NCBI GenBank assembly: GCA_034766995.1
Contig: CM068316.1
Span: 9,991,000-10,054,999 of the forward strand
Source of the DNA: Acanthacorydalis orientalis
Taxonomy: Eukaryota; Arthropoda; Insecta; Megaloptera; Corydalidae
DNA: 64,000 nucleotides
Reading direction: 5' to 3'
In this document: piece by piece, positions 1 to 12,896 of the stretch
Layout: each line of letters starts with the position of its first letter
How positions within the stretch are numbered: the first letter of the stretch is position 1
The notes under the pieces: generated by a model
Databases searched by the model: none
Told to the model about the DNA's origin: nothing
Seen by the model: only the letters and a program-made list of their open reading frames with translations
Made by a program: the position numbers and the translations under genes

Positions 1-2278
1 TGTTTTTATTTTAAAAGAGAATTATAATACAATAAATTACATCCCTGCTGTTTTAATTACTTTATTTGTACATTGCCTTGGGTATTGGATAATGTCGAGT
101 AACATATCGTTAGTTTTCTAATAATACTCTATTCAATACTTTTTTCCTGTAGTATACATTTATTTATCTCAATTATTTTTCATGAGTATACGTATCAAGG
201 TTTATATAACAGTTTCTGGAAATTTTCAATGTTTTTATAACAGTTTCGGATTTTATATACCAATTCTGTTGACTACACTTACAGAGGATTTACGCAAATT
301 CTTCAATAAATTCAAGGCTTTCTTTAAGCGATTTTTTTCCATATATGCAAACACAATTAGAATACGAACTCATACATGCATACACATACGTACAAAAACA
401 TATATATATATATATATATATATTTGTGTTAATTCTTTTACATTATTTCATTTAATAAAACTACGGTTGTTAGTGAATACTTGGTAATATTTAATAGAAC
501 TCAAAGTTAATAGGGACTTTAAGCTTTATTATTATTATATTATTAAATTATATTATTATTATTATTATTAAACATAAAGAAAGAAATCGAATTATCAAAG
601 AAAATGAAGTGATTTTCTCTTATTACATTTTTGTGAATTAGAAATTGATATTAAAGTATGAAATATACAAACATTTAAAATATTTTGAGAGTATTCTTCA
701 ACTCCAAATATTTAATTCCATAAAACAATATATCTATGTTGGATTACTTTTAATAATATGTAAATATTTTTTTAAATTGAAATTAATAGTACCAGAAAAA
801 ATTCACGTGATAAAATGATTTTGAAAAGTGTTATTTATTAGAAACAAATTAAATTAAAGATTTTTTTAATAAAAATATTATTAAGAGAGTGGTTACAATG
901 TATAAATTTTGTCTTAATTAAATTAAGTAAATTAAATGTAAATGTTTATTAATTCTTTCTTAATTTCAGTACTAAAAAAATAAATGATATTTGTAAAATA
1001 ATAAGTCAGTGGCGTATAAAACGTTCTGACAAATAAGAATTCTTGATAAGATAGAAGTAATAAAAGGAGAGCAGGTAAAATCTTTATTAATATTTTTATT
1101 ACGCGGTATAAAAAAGTTTAATAGAGCATATTTTTATGATTTCATTGTTATTGAGCCAATAAACTAAATGAATTCATATAAAAGATTTAAATCAGAGAGC
1201 GATCAGTTAAATGAAGTCTAAAAATAGTAAGGAAAATATAGAAGGTAATTTTTAACAGATCACGTATGGAGTGTATGAATTTACCCATACGTTTATATAA
1301 CTTATCCAAATCCGTTTATTATTACTGTCTAAGTATAGAAACGTTCGCAGATAAGTATTAAAACCTTGAACTGAAAGAACAACACTTCTTATAATCCAGC
1401 ACTTGCCGCCTCTGATTATAACGTAATATAACGACGAGAGATGTCTAACTTTTATATTTTCTCCTTACAAGTATTTTATCTTTTATTGGAAAAACTTCCG
1501 AATCGATTAAATCCGAAGACACTGCGAGCATTTGTAAAAAAGGTAAGATCTGCGGCGCATCTCCTTCTGAGAAAATATTAAGTAATCGATATATCTTGTG
1601 TTACGAGTGGAGTGAGTAAAAAAGTCGGTGTGTGAATTTAAGCCCAAATGATAGGAACAAGTGATATAAATAATAAGTTGTCACCGGGTACGATTTATTG
1701 TCGCTTCTGCCGTGCAAACAAATGAGTCGTACCAACCTAACGTACGAAACGACACCGTTACAGAACGTGTCGTGAAAGTCAATAATATTTTAGCCGATAA
1801 TTTACAAATAATGACTTGATTTTGCGGTGTTCGTATAACGTAATACGTATTGTTCGATTTTACGTTATGTATCAATTATGAAAATATGTCGACTGGGAAA
1901 AATTGGATCGGTATGGTTCGATTTTCGAAAAATCGTCTAAGATTAAATGTAGTTATTTATGCAGTTTCAGATAAGTCAGCCGTTTTCTCTATGAATATAG
2001 TTTGAAATGTTAAAGTTCGAAGTTTCTAACATGAAATTTTTATAACAAATTTAAACGAAAGTTTATAGTGGAAAGTTTTATAGCAGAAAATGTCAAAACA
2101 GAATAACGAATACTTTATTTATTCAAACATAAATATATTAATATAAAATATGTTTTATTAAAAATATTTCAAAGTACTACTCTAACTTATTTCAAAAAGT
2201 ATTAAGTTAAAATTTATTCAGTATTTATTTGGTTTTAATGTTATGTAAATTTAATTATAATTAATATGGTAAGAGACT
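1..2278. other. AT-rich non-coding stretch
   Basis: No exon, RNA gene or transposon is recognisable. There is a short (TA)n tract near 398-422 and an ATT-rich low-complexity tract near 527-571. The open frame at 182-487 partly translates the (TA)n tract and has no protein-like composition. The block at 1370-1950 is listed separately. Confidence 0.5.
1370..1950. other. less AT-rich block, possible conserved non-coding DNA
   Basis: This ~580-bp block has visibly more G/C and many CpG dinucleotides than its surroundings, and no simple repeats. No frame on either strand is open over a useful length with convincing splice sites; the longest is 64 codons on the minus strand at 1681-1875 and is unrecognised. 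Retained composition of this kind in an AT-rich intron often marks regulatory DNA, but here that is inference only. Confidence 0.25.
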
Positions 2279-2570
2279 GGCTAAATTCACTTTTACAAAA
2301 AATCTTTTCTTATACCACAAACAAATTTCCGATTGAAAATATTCAGTAAATAATTATTGAATATTTTCATTGCTCCTTATGCATATTCTTATAATCATAC
2401 CTTCATTATCAGAGAGATAAATATTTTTCAGTACCTTGATGCTTTGAGGATAATGATATCGCTACTGAAATGCGAATAAGAAAACAATTAAAAAAGACCA
2501 ATTATTATTTATTAAACATTTTCATTCATTGCGATTTGTGAGGCGAATAAAATAATCATTTAACTACAGA
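2279..2570 (+). repeat. dispersed repeat family R, copy 1
   Basis: First of seven diverged copies of one unrecognised repeat. It begins with GGCTAAATTCAC (2279-2290), which is the inverse complement of the GAATTTAGCC end seen in the copy at 55.9 kb, so the family seems to have terminal inverted repeats. The conserved core TTTGAGGAT...GAAATGCG lies at 2444-2474 and is followed by AATTATTATTTATTAAACATTT and a TTTGTGAGG word near the right end. No coding capacity is visible. It could be a MITE, a SINE-like element, or the end of a larger element. Confidence 0.5.
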
Positions 2571-2842
2571 ACCCAAAACAATATTGTTACATTGTAAATA
2601 TTATATATGCAATTAATGAAAATAAATAAGGGGATCACTTTGAAATATCTAATATAAAAAAGATGCAATGGCTGAGAATTACCAATTTAAATAATTTTCT
2701 ATTAAAAAAATATATGTTATGATGTTAGATGTTTCAACTATATATCTACTACACTCTTTTTTTGCTTCAATTACTAGAAGCTTGATCTAAATTTACTTTT
2801 GTTCCATAAAAAAATAGAACGCTGAAGAGACTTTTCCTTTTA

Positions 2843-3621
2843 TACGAGGGGCGTTTGATAAGTTTGGTAAATTTCTATGATATGGTGCCACCATTCTTTT
2901 GGTACCGTCACGGCTATCAAGTGTTACTTTTTAATCTAGTATAGACGAAATTTGAGCCAGAAGCGATGCGTTATTTACGTTCTACAGATGTTTGAAGCAA
3001 GTATTGTAGCAGTTGCCGTAAAAATGGAATAAAACGAGTAATGATTTTAGGATTAATTCGTCACCGTGGATAAAACATGGATTCACCACTACACACCTGA
3101 ATCGGAACAGTAGTCAAAGCAGTGGACAACGACTGGTGAAATTGCACTGCACAATGCGAAGACCGTTTTGTCGGCTGGGAAGGTGATGGCCGCTGTCTTT
3201 TTTAGCGATTTTCAAGGAATTATCCTGATCGACTACTGAACGAAGGAAAAAAAGTATAACAAGAGCTTATTATGCAACATTATTGGGCCGTTTGAAAGAA
3301 GAGCTGAAACAAAAAAGTGCTTTTTCACCAGGACAACGCGCCGTCCTACAACAAATCGACCGTTGTATTGGAAAAATTGCATGAATTAGGATTAAAATTG
3401 ATTCCTGATCCACCCTATTCCCCGTGCGAGTTTTTTTTATTCCCAAGCTTGAAAATTTGGCTCAGCGGGAAGAAATTCTCGTCGAATGAGGATGTAATCG
3501 CCGCCGTTAATGCGTATTTTGCAGATTTGCTGGACCAAGTGTTTAGCTCCCAATGGAGACTATGTTGAGAAATATAATCAATTATTTGCTTCTTTACCTT
3601 ACTTATGAAATAACCCTCGTA
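2843..3621 (+). mobile_element. mariner, internally deleted copy (family M1)
   Basis: A ~780-bp mariner remnant with inverted ends CGAGGG...CCCTCG and TA at both junctions (TA target duplication). After the 5' leader (GCGTTTGATAAGTTTGG) and the first transposase codons, the sequence jumps directly to the catalytic domain, so the N-terminal helix-turn-helix region is missing. Catalytic parts are visible: VDKTWIHHYTPES near 3068-3105 (family VDETW), FHQDNAP near 3325-3345, and PPYSP followed by CEFFLF near 3410-3440. There the usual SPDLAPCD has lost DLAP and the third catalytic Asp is Glu. Several frameshifts and stops break the frame. The longest open stretch is 3317-3568. Dead, non-autonomous copy; the copies at 37.1 and 51.5 kb share the same structure. 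Confidence 0.88.
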
Positions 3622-5595
3622 TATTTATTGAATGTCTTAAAAATACTCATCTGAATTTGAAAATATTCACAATTATATTGTTTTGATATTATAAATAAAT
3701 GAATTTTTATAAACTACTAAACTTTCTATAAAGGACATTCAAATTTTTGATTAAAACGTATATATGCAAGTAGATAATTTATTAATTTTCATTTTTAAAC
3801 AAAATTAATTAATGTTTATTTTCTACTTGTTCAAAATTATCAGGAACATATTCAATTTGTAAGAACCATTATGAAAGCAAGAATAAATACCATTTCAATC
3901 AAAAATTCTAATAAAAAAGTGATATAACTTCTTACATTTTGTAATTTTTAATGAAGTATTTTTTTATAAAATAATTTATAGACGAGAAAAAATCCTTTCT
4001 TTATGCAAGTTTAAATAAATGTCAATAAGTAAGGCGATATATTAATAAGGTAGACAAGAAAAGTAGAAATTTAGAATCTTGAAGATTTTATACGTTTGGA
4101 TTAGGAAATCAAATAAGATTGAAATGAAAAAAGTCGTTATTATACGAGGAAACAGAAAATGTTGAGAATTTTCTTGTCTATTGTTAAAGAAGTGAAATAA
4201 AATAAATCGATGAAATAAAAAACAGTTTGATTACTGCTGGAATAATTTTAAACACGAAAAGATAGATTCAATTGAAGAAGTATATAAATATATAGAAGCA
4301 ATAATGAAAAAAAGAGAGAAAAAATGAAAAAAAAAACGTAGAATTTAAGAAGACTAAACCTCAAACAAAATATTAGATATTACGAATTTATATAGTAATA
4401 AGTCTGTAAATATAGATCAATAAATGTGATATAATTATAATAACAGTTAATAAATTTTTACTTATTGAAATGTGTTCCTATTTATTGATTTTTTTTAAAT
4501 ATTTTTTTTTTAAATATATAAATAATTGTCTAACAGGCAGAATTTTAAAAAACATACAATCTGGTATTAAGAAATGATAAACATAATGAATATTTTAGAT
4601 TTACTTTAAATATATTTTTTTTAATATAGAAAAATTAAAAAAATTACTGAAACTAAATTTAACTTTCTCAACACTTGAGTACTGATATATAATTTAAAAA
4701 TTGTCCAAAAGACAACTAGTTCTGATAATTTCTTCAGGGAAATACAAAACTGTTGATTTTTTTAATATGTTTATTAGTAAACCTGTAATTTAAATCTAAA
4801 TAAAAAATATGTATAATTCTTCAAAAAGGTCATATATTCGTTTTTATTATTCTTCATAAATTTAAAATGTCAATATATTAGTTCAGATACATGTTTAAAG
4901 CAGAGTATGCCTCAATTTTTTACTTTCTAAACTTGATAATGTAAAACAAATAAAATTCATGGACAGGACGTATAAAAACCATTTAAAAGTTTTAAAAAGA
5001 TATTCATAACATTATTTTTTATACATTTTATACAGGTTTTATAACGACAGCAACTTTTCAAAAAAATTATAATGTTAAATGAATAGTTTTATTATAAAAA
5101 CCCGGGACATTATATGCATCTGTGTCAAGTTCTCTAACTTTCACAAGCCCTCTGTCATCTGGTCGTTATTACACAGGTAGGAATGAGAGAACACGAAAGA
5201 AAATCCATATGATTTAAAATACAATTAGTGACAGCTTTAAAACGATATCGAATAAAAATTTTAATATTTAGATTATTGATACACTTTCTTTCTTATAATC
5301 AAAATATTGATTACACTTTAAAGTAAACTCTTTTCAATCTCAATCATTATTTTCATTTATTATTTTTAAACTTCTGTACATATTTATTTTTAATTATGCT
5401 TTTTTATATTGTACAATCATACTATATTATTTTTATTTTTTCATGATTCCAGCATATTAATCATAATTAATATTTCAAATTTAATATTAATATAATTCAA
5501 TCGGAAAAATGTACAAATACTTTTCAAACGGGTTCTTTATTAATACAATGTTTTATAATTCATGAGATATTTTAATATCTTATTTATTATCCTTT

Positions 5596-5599
<4 letters not shown>

Positions 5600-5661
<62 letters not shown>
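5600..5661. repeat. (TA)n microsatellite
   Basis: Two TA runs separated by a short AATTA interruption. Confidence 0.95.
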
Positions 5662-5666
<5 letters not shown>

Positions 5667-5972
5667 GTATATAGGCTATTCCTATGATGCTCTAATAAGG
5701 GTCTTATTAATGTTATGTATGCCATTCATCTCTTTAATGCATTTATAACTATTTCTACTATAATACTGAAATATCTATGACATTACATTATTAATAGAGG
5801 GTATCCTACGTCGACAGTGACGAATTTAAGTTTACATTCTAATATTTACTCAAGTCTGCGGGTTATTAGATGGTCTATTATAACAAAATAGTGTAGTTAA
5901 GAATTTAATAATATGAGATAATCTAGTTTTGTGTTACATTATGATGTCGTTATTTTACTTTATTGAATTTTA

Positions 5973-5976
<4 letters not shown>

Positions 5977-6010
<34 letters not shown>

Positions 6011-6021
6011 CACACATACAC

Positions 6022-6053
<32 letters not shown>
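5977..6053. repeat. compound (TA)n/(CA)n microsatellite
   Basis: TA run, a short CACACATACACACA segment, then a second TA run. Confidence 0.95.
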
Positions 6054-6056
<3 letters not shown>

Positions 6057-6242
6057 CATACACTTTAAAATATTATATATTTTTAATTAAATTATTATTT
6101 TATTTTTGATACACACATTTTATGATAAAATAATAGGATATTACTGTCTTTCAATAATAACAAAATGTAGAAATTGAAACAAGGGATTGTCATGCATAAC
6201 AGAATTTGTGAAAACGAAAACTGTTTAAAAAATTTAAATATA

Positions 6243-6810
6243 TAAGGTTGATAGAAAATAATTCTGTTTATGACTTTCAAATTCATATACATGTCAAGCT
6301 TTTTTGATTTTCTTAACTGTTTTAAGTGGGCCAGAACTGTTGGATGACTACCGTCTAACTTTTGTGTAAGGTTTCGAATTATTGTGCGTAGTTCTGATAC
6401 AACTAACGCTTTAAGTTGATCGTTATGAACTGAAGAAGAACGCCCGTAACCTTCTTCATCTTCAAAACTCTCGTCCACAGGACGAAATTTTTGGAACCAC
6501 CATTGCATTGTACGTTCCTTAACAGTACGCACACCAAAAGCATTGTTTAGTTTATGAGCAGTTTGTGTTGCTTTACCACCCGTTTTGAATTCATACAAAA
6601 ATTCTCTTATTTTATTCTTTTCCATATTTAATTCAATACCCTAATTAGAAGCAAAATGAATAATAAAACTAAAGTCAATTTTTCCAAAATACAGACCAAA
6701 AAATACACTTTAAATTGATATTAGCATGAACACCATGAAATGACACTTATATTGAAAAATTAAGGTTAGAATTCAGAAAAAAACCCGAAATTATTATTCT
6801 ACCAACCTAA
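6243..6810 (-). mobile_element. mariner deletion derivative, family M2 copy A
   Basis: A 568-bp element with inverted ends of the type TTAGGTTGGTAGAA and TA on both sides. On the minus strand an ATG at 6625 opens a ~110-codon reading frame (MEKNKIREFLYEF..., VKERTMQWWFQKFR, then SVHNDQLKALV), which is the mariner N-terminal DNA-binding region with its two helix-turn-helix units. At the point where the catalytic domain should begin (LKQLRKSKKLD) the sequence passes straight into the 3' end of the element, so no catalytic residues exist. Copies at 12288, 32266 and 45134 have the same joint, so this is an amplified non-autonomous type. The frame runs on past the element end to 6095 by chance. 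Confidence 0.9.
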
Positions 6811-7123
6811 TATCTACATTACAATCTTTAGATACATGAAATTCATATTGACCTCTAAAAATTAAAATAAATGTAGAAAATAAAAATAATATATAAATAT
6901 AACAATAATATCTTTTGTAAAGTACTAGATAAAAGAGAAAAAAATTTATAACGATAAAAATTTATAAAATATTGTTTTAAAAAGATATGGAGAATAATAT
7001 TTAAAAAAAGGTAAATATTTTTTATAAAATGACCCAAGTGATCAACGAAATTGACAATATTAATAAAAAAAAATGTATTTCTCTCTATTACTAAAAAAAG
7101 GTCCTACCGCTTTTGGTGGTTTT

Positions 7124-7192
7124 TATTTGTTCTCTCATTGGTTGATATCGGTCACGTGGTTTTTGTTCTAATCGGTTGATATCAGTCATATG
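7124..7192. repeat. two-unit 34-bp imperfect tandem repeat with an E-box
   Basis: GGTTGATATC occurs at about 7140 and again 34 bp later, with TTGTTCT before and GGTCA/CAGTCA after each. The first unit contains a perfect E-box CACGTG (7153-7158); at the same place in the second unit is CATATG. Possibly a regulatory site, unproven. Confidence 0.5.
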
Positions 7193-8266
7193 ATCAGTGT
7201 TTTGTTTGGTGACTCATAATGTACAACGAAAGAGAGTATTAGATTGCAGTGTAAAACTGATAAGAAATTTATTCAAAATATTGTAATTACTGACGAGTAA
7301 AAAACGGTTACACATTTTAACATTACATTTTGTTATGTTAATTTTTATAAACTTTTTCCATAAAATTTTATGATTTATATTTCAAGCGGATTACTTGTTT
7401 GTATAATTTGTTAATTTTTGTTATTTGTTAGAAGGAGGAGGATTTTCGAGTGAGGGATGACCCCCTTCCCCGAAGTTTGGCAAACGTACTGAGTAGCTTA
7501 TTTAATGAAAATTAAAAAAAAAGTATATATATATATATAAAGAAATTAATGATAATTCTTAAATAAACATTCGTTAAATAAATTAAAATTTGAAGATTAA
7601 TAGAAATAATTTGATTTATAAAATATTTACGATTATACAATCATACATTGAATTGTTAAGTATATAAATTAAATGATATAAATGGTTGTATTTGATGTTA
7701 AAAAGTTATGTTAGAATTTCCAAGAAGAATTCTATACAAAAAACTGTTATTCATCGACCCTTCATCACGAAAAATATTCTGCGTATATCCTTCTAAATTG
7801 ACACTCGAAGGATCATTTTTCTATTAGAATAAACTACAAAAAATAAATGTAGAAGCTGAACGAATAACAAAAATAAAATATTTTATCAGTGACCTATAAA
7901 CATGCCTTTCTGGAATACTCCATTTCACCGCCAGAGTACACAGTAGATTTTATGAATAAACGTAAATGTATTGAAAAATGTAGATGTCACGATGAAAAAT
8001 ATTCTCTCCGCGAGAGCCGTATTCGACTTTATGATAAGTTTTGTCATTCTTCAATAAGAAAAACTGTACACGCAGTACTTTCACATTGACCCTAAGGATT
8101 TTCTCGTTTGGAGACGACTATTTCCTTTCGTTCGTTTACTGTGTTTTCTTTTTTCATTTAACAGATGTATTTTTCAGTAATACATAAAAGATTACGGATC
8201 GAAAAATATTTTTATAGGATTCTTTTATAGACCTTTATTGAAATAATGGAGAGATTTATTCCAAAT

Positions 8267-8383
<117 letters not shown>

Positions 8384-10556
8384 ACATATATTTTTACAAA
8401 ATGAGATTATAGTTATTTTACCCCTCTATTGTGTTTAAAAACATATGTTGTGAATACTAAAAAAATTCTTTGTGGTTGTATAATGTATTTTTTATGATAT
8501 ATGTATCCTTAACTGTAATTAAAATCACATTTATGCATTAAAAAATTCAATAAATAAAAAACAATGACCATTTTTTCAATTAATCTGATTTTATATGTTA
8601 TTGATAAACATGTTTTTTTTGAGACGATAATAAAAAAAATTCAGTATGGGGTTAAAAGAACAAGTAAAAGATTATATTTACTTCCAGACTAATTTAAAAA
8701 TATTTATTAAATTTAAAAAGGTTCTCAGTTTCTTTGTTGTCTTGTATGATTCAACAAAGAATATTTTTATTTATGGGAATGATAATATTTTTAATATTTT
8801 GTTGCATCGTTTCAAGAGTAAGCGATTTACTTTTGTAAACCTTATTTTAAATTCTTAGGAAATACCTATAAACTACGAGAAATAATGTGACTATTAAAAA
8901 TTCAGATAGTATGTTCAATGCGGAATTTGCAGTGTGTGTAGTCACGCTATTACAAACCATCTGCAACCAGCAATTTCTTTCACCTGCTTTAAGTATTGCT
9001 ATAAACTGCTATGATGTTTTGATAGCTCTCAGCAATAACCGTTTCTCGAAAGAAAACCAAGTTTATTATTTTTCTTCTTGGAATAGCATACGGTACATAA
9101 ATAAATATCTTGAGAATATAAACACTTTTTAAATAGATTGTAAAGAATTCTGAAAATTATATTTGATTCTCTTGACGATTGACGTAAGACAATGAATGAA
9201 TTCAGTATTTATTTAAAGAAAAAAAACCATTGTGTATGTTTTAAGTTCTGGTCGAAAAAGTAGTTAAGGACTCTGAAATATTTACTTAAACTCTTTCAGA
9301 AGATTTAATAAGCATATTTTATATTAGTATTTACATTTTTATACTAGTTTTTATACTATATAGAGTTAAATTATGGATTATAAACTCTATAAAATAATCA
9401 TAATAAAATATAAATAAATTTATTTAAAAAAATTCTTTAATTACAATGATAAAAAATTATTTATAACTCAGGGTGCTTTACGAATTATTGGAATTTTTTT
9501 CCACCAGCATTAAATTATAGTATATCTACTAATTAAGTTCTTTTTTTAAACGAACATTAATTACTAATAATAAATAAAATATAAAAGAATGAAAGTATTT
9601 ATTTGTATTCGAATGATCTGTACACAATGACCAATTACAAAGGAGGGTGGTATTACTTTACATGTGCTTATTTTTTATAATACTTACAATTTTACAATTA
9701 AAATAGTAATAATGATTAGTTTATATAATAAAATAATAGTTAAAATAAAAAAAATAGTATAGTAATATATAATAGTATTAGAGAATATTATGAAGTATAT
9801 TTTATTCATTTAGATAAAATGTCAGAAGTTTCAAGGCTAAAGTTATATAAAAAATATATTCTTTTCTTCACTTTTGGTCTTTATGAGCATTATATTTGAA
9901 AACTGATTAACATGTATGAAAGTCTTCTTATATAGTTCGTATTGTGGACATGACTTATTAAGTGTTGAATATTTTTTTCAAAATGTATGAAATTATATGA
10001 CATAATGAAATTTAAAAAAAATATGAATTAAATTAATATACTCCTCAACGTATTTAGCATTACATTAAATTGAAACACTGTTTAAAATTTAATATAAATA
10101 ATCAAGTATTTTTTAGAGCAGTGAAAATGTTTTCTAAGAAGTGATGAAAGAGACCTGATAATAAAATGAAAGAAAGTCATTTGGAATAGAACGGACATAA
10201 AACGAAAAAGATTGATGAGGATTGAAACTGAAAAAAACATTGACAGCTAATGTGATTACATATAAATATATATATATACATATATAAAGAAATTGAGAGA
10301 GTTCTGAGAGGTTTAAGATGTTTTATACATTCATTTATCATTATATAAAAGACTTCTGATCATTTGGATTTTTAACATTGAAATATCTTTCTATGAAAGA
10401 TTACTATTGTAGATTATTTAAATTTTTATAAAAAATTTCTATAACAGTGTTTTTGAAATAATAGTATACTTTTTATATATCTTTTCTAAGAAAAGTTAAA
10501 TTAAATGAACTTTTTAAATGGGAATAAAGTTAAAATTCGTTTTAAATTTTTGATTA

Positions 10557-10558
<2 letters not shown>

Positions 10559-10616
<58 letters not shown>
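10559..10616. repeat. (TA)n microsatellite
   Basis: Uninterrupted TA run. Confidence 0.95.
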
Positions 10617-10618
<2 letters not shown>

Positions 10619-11336
10619 GAAAGAGATTAAAACTTGTTAAAGATGTAAAGAAACAAAATTAATTAAGTTTTTACTTAAAAAGTATTCAAAAAGTTATTCG
10701 CATGATCTTAGAGTATGCATATTCGTAATTTTCTGTCTAGAACAGGGTTTGTGAAGCAATTTCAAAATGAATGGATTGCTAAAATGGTACACGAGATAGT
10801 TTATAAGAGTGCATGGATTACTATATATTATTATTTTTATATATTATGTAGCTATATTGGTATTGTTTTTAAAAAAAAAATTAACAAATGAACTTAGAAA
10901 CGTTCACAATCTCTAGTATAGAATTTTGAACTTATGCAAAATTCTTTAATAAGTTTAAACCTACACAAATTTCATTAATTTTCTAAAATGAGAAAAAGCT
11001 TCAAGGAAATATATTTCATTTATTAATAAACATATTTATGAATTTTTTGTTAATTGTTATAAATTTTTTAAATATTATATTATTTATTATTAAATAAATT
11101 TTTTGCAATATAAAAATTTATAAAAAATTGAAATAATCATAGACAAACTATTTTATTTACGTTCAGCAGTAACGACATTTATTAATAATTCAAGATTAGT
11201 GTTTTTTATGAAAGGACTTACTACGTTGAGAATAAAACATCTCTAATTCAAATTTTAACATTTCGATCATTAATCTCATGTTTTACTCAACAAATAGCCA
11301 TTGTCTTTTGTTATATTATATATGTTAAATAATTCG

Positions 11337-11338
<2 letters not shown>

Positions 11339-11405
<67 letters not shown>
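11339..11405. repeat. (TA)n microsatellite
   Basis: Uninterrupted TA run; its translation gives the poly(Ile-Tyr) frame at 11276-11479, which is not a gene. Confidence 0.95.
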
Positions 11406-11409
<4 letters not shown>

Positions 11410-11813
11410 GATAGATTTGTATTCGGAAGAAAAAGTAAAAGAAATATGGACTGAATGTGATCATAAATATGGAATACAAAGTTTTTATTTGGCTTTCTGA
11501 ACTATGAAGTTTCTGTTCTATTCAATATTTTTTTCGTGAATAATTCAAGATAATTTCAGTCTTATTGATATTCGAGATATTTTGAAGGTCTAAAATACAG
11601 AATAAAGCTTAATATTAAGAGTAAAGAATGTTATTCGAAATGTTTATTATGAATACTGATTTTATATTAAAAACAATATAATTTCTTTCTTAGAAATATT
11701 TTCGTTTCATTTTTTGATAGCAGTAATATAAAATATAATTTATTTTTCCTTATTAAAATATTTTTTTTTGTTATTTTTATGTTAGTTACTTTATTTTAGA
11801 GTATACTCTAGCG

Positions 11814-12110
11814 CTGTAGCTAAATCCATTTTCACAAATTAATTTCTCTCTTAAAAACCATAACAAAACCATATACTTTTTTCAGATTAAAAATATTTAG
11901 TATAGATTATTGATCATTTCTGATTGCTGTTTATGCGTTTTTCAATGTCAATTTCATTATCCTCAAAGAGATAAAGCACAGAAAAAAGATTTTTCTTTAC
12001 CATAGCGTTCTGAAGATGATGGTCATAGAAATGCACGTAAACAATAATCAAAAATGATAACAATCAATATTTTTTTGTGGTTTGTGGATCGAGTAAAACA
12101 AACTCATTTA
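11814..12110 (+). repeat. dispersed repeat family R, copy 2
   Basis: Begins with CTGTAGCTAAATCC, as copy 1 begins with CTGGCTAAATTC. It has the family's CATTATC...AGAGATAAA word and the core CTGAAGATGATGGTCATAGAAATG at about 12010-12033, followed by ACAATAATCAAAAATGATAA and TTTGTGGATCGAGTAAA. This copy keeps an intact CTGAAGA...GAAA pair. Confidence 0.5.
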
Positions 12111-12171
12111 TTAATTCAAATTACTTCAAATTTTAATTTAGTTTTTAATGTTTACTTTTTTTAAAAAAAAT

Positions 12172-12287
12172 ATAAGGTTGGTAGGAAAATAATTGCTGTT
12201 ATTGCTTTTTGACAGTTGAGCCCCTGTTTGTAGTAATGTGATGTACCCGAAGATAGTTACTTTAAAAAAATAGTCAATATAAATATA
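12172..12287 (+). mobile_element. solo 5' end of a mariner
   Basis: AAGGTTGGTAGGAAAATAATTGCTG is a mariner terminal repeat, followed by ~90 bp resembling the 5' leader of the 42.2-kb mariner (TTTGAC... then TAGTAA). It then breaks off at the start of the next mariner terminus at 12288. No coding sequence remains. Confidence 0.55.
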
Positions 12288-12850
12288 TTAGATTGGTAGG
12301 AATATTTAATTGGTAGGTTCCTGAATTCTAACATTAATTTTTTTCAATGAAAATGTTAATTCATCGTGTTCGTGTTAATATTATTTCAAAGTGCATTTTC
12401 CGGTCTGTATTTCGGTAATACTAACTTTGTTTTTATTATTAATTTTGCTTAAAATTGGGCTATTGACTTAAAGATGGAAAAGAAGCAAGTAAGACCAATT
12501 TTTTGTATTAGTCCAAAACGGGTAGTAAAGAAGCAGAAACTGCTCGTAAACTAAACGATGCTTTTGGTGTATGTACTGTTAAAGAACGTATGCTGAAATG
12601 GTGGTTCAAAAAATTTCGTACTGGGGACGAGAGCCTTGAAGATGAAGAAGGTCACGGGCGTTCTTCTTCAGTTCATAACGACCAACCGAAGGTATTAGTT
12701 GAATCAGAACCATGTATAACAAATCGAGAGATTGCACAAAATTTATGCGTTAGTCATTAACTTAGTTCTGGACCACTTAAAATCACTTAAATTAAAAAAT
12801 GTATATTAGTTTGAAGGTCATAAACCGCAATTCTTTTTCTACCAACCTAA
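12288..12850 (+). mobile_element. mariner deletion derivative, family M2 copy C
   Basis: 563 bp, from TTAGATTGGTAGG to CCAACCTAA, almost the same length as the copies at 6243 and 45134. An ATG at 12474 starts the N-terminal mariner region (MEKKQVRPIF, then KERMLKWWFKKFRTGDESLEDEEG around 12560-12650) with one frameshift near 12508 and a stop in the segment SVHNDQ...VS. It joins directly to the 3' end with no catalytic domain. A (TA)n array starts two bases after the right end. Confidence 0.88.

Positions 12851-12852
<2 letters not shown>

Positions 12853-12893
<41 letters not shown>
12853..12893. repeat. (TA)n microsatellite
   Basis: TA run lying directly between the M2 copy and the repeat array of M2 3' ends. 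Confidence 0.95.

Positions 12894-12896
<3 letters not shown>

Larger units (their letters stand above)
3622..6242. other. AT-rich non-coding stretch
   Basis: Apart from (TA)n arrays at 5600-5661 and 5977-6053 I find nothing here. A-rich and T-rich runs dominate and no frame of meaningful length is open. Confidence 0.5.

Noticed and set aside
7889..8089. 66-codon open frame with several Cys and His
   Set aside because: Spacing matches no zinc-binding family I know and no splice sites or repeats support it.
8887..9132. 81-codon open frame
   Set aside because: No recognised similarity; length is not exceptional for this sequence and no exon signals were convincing.
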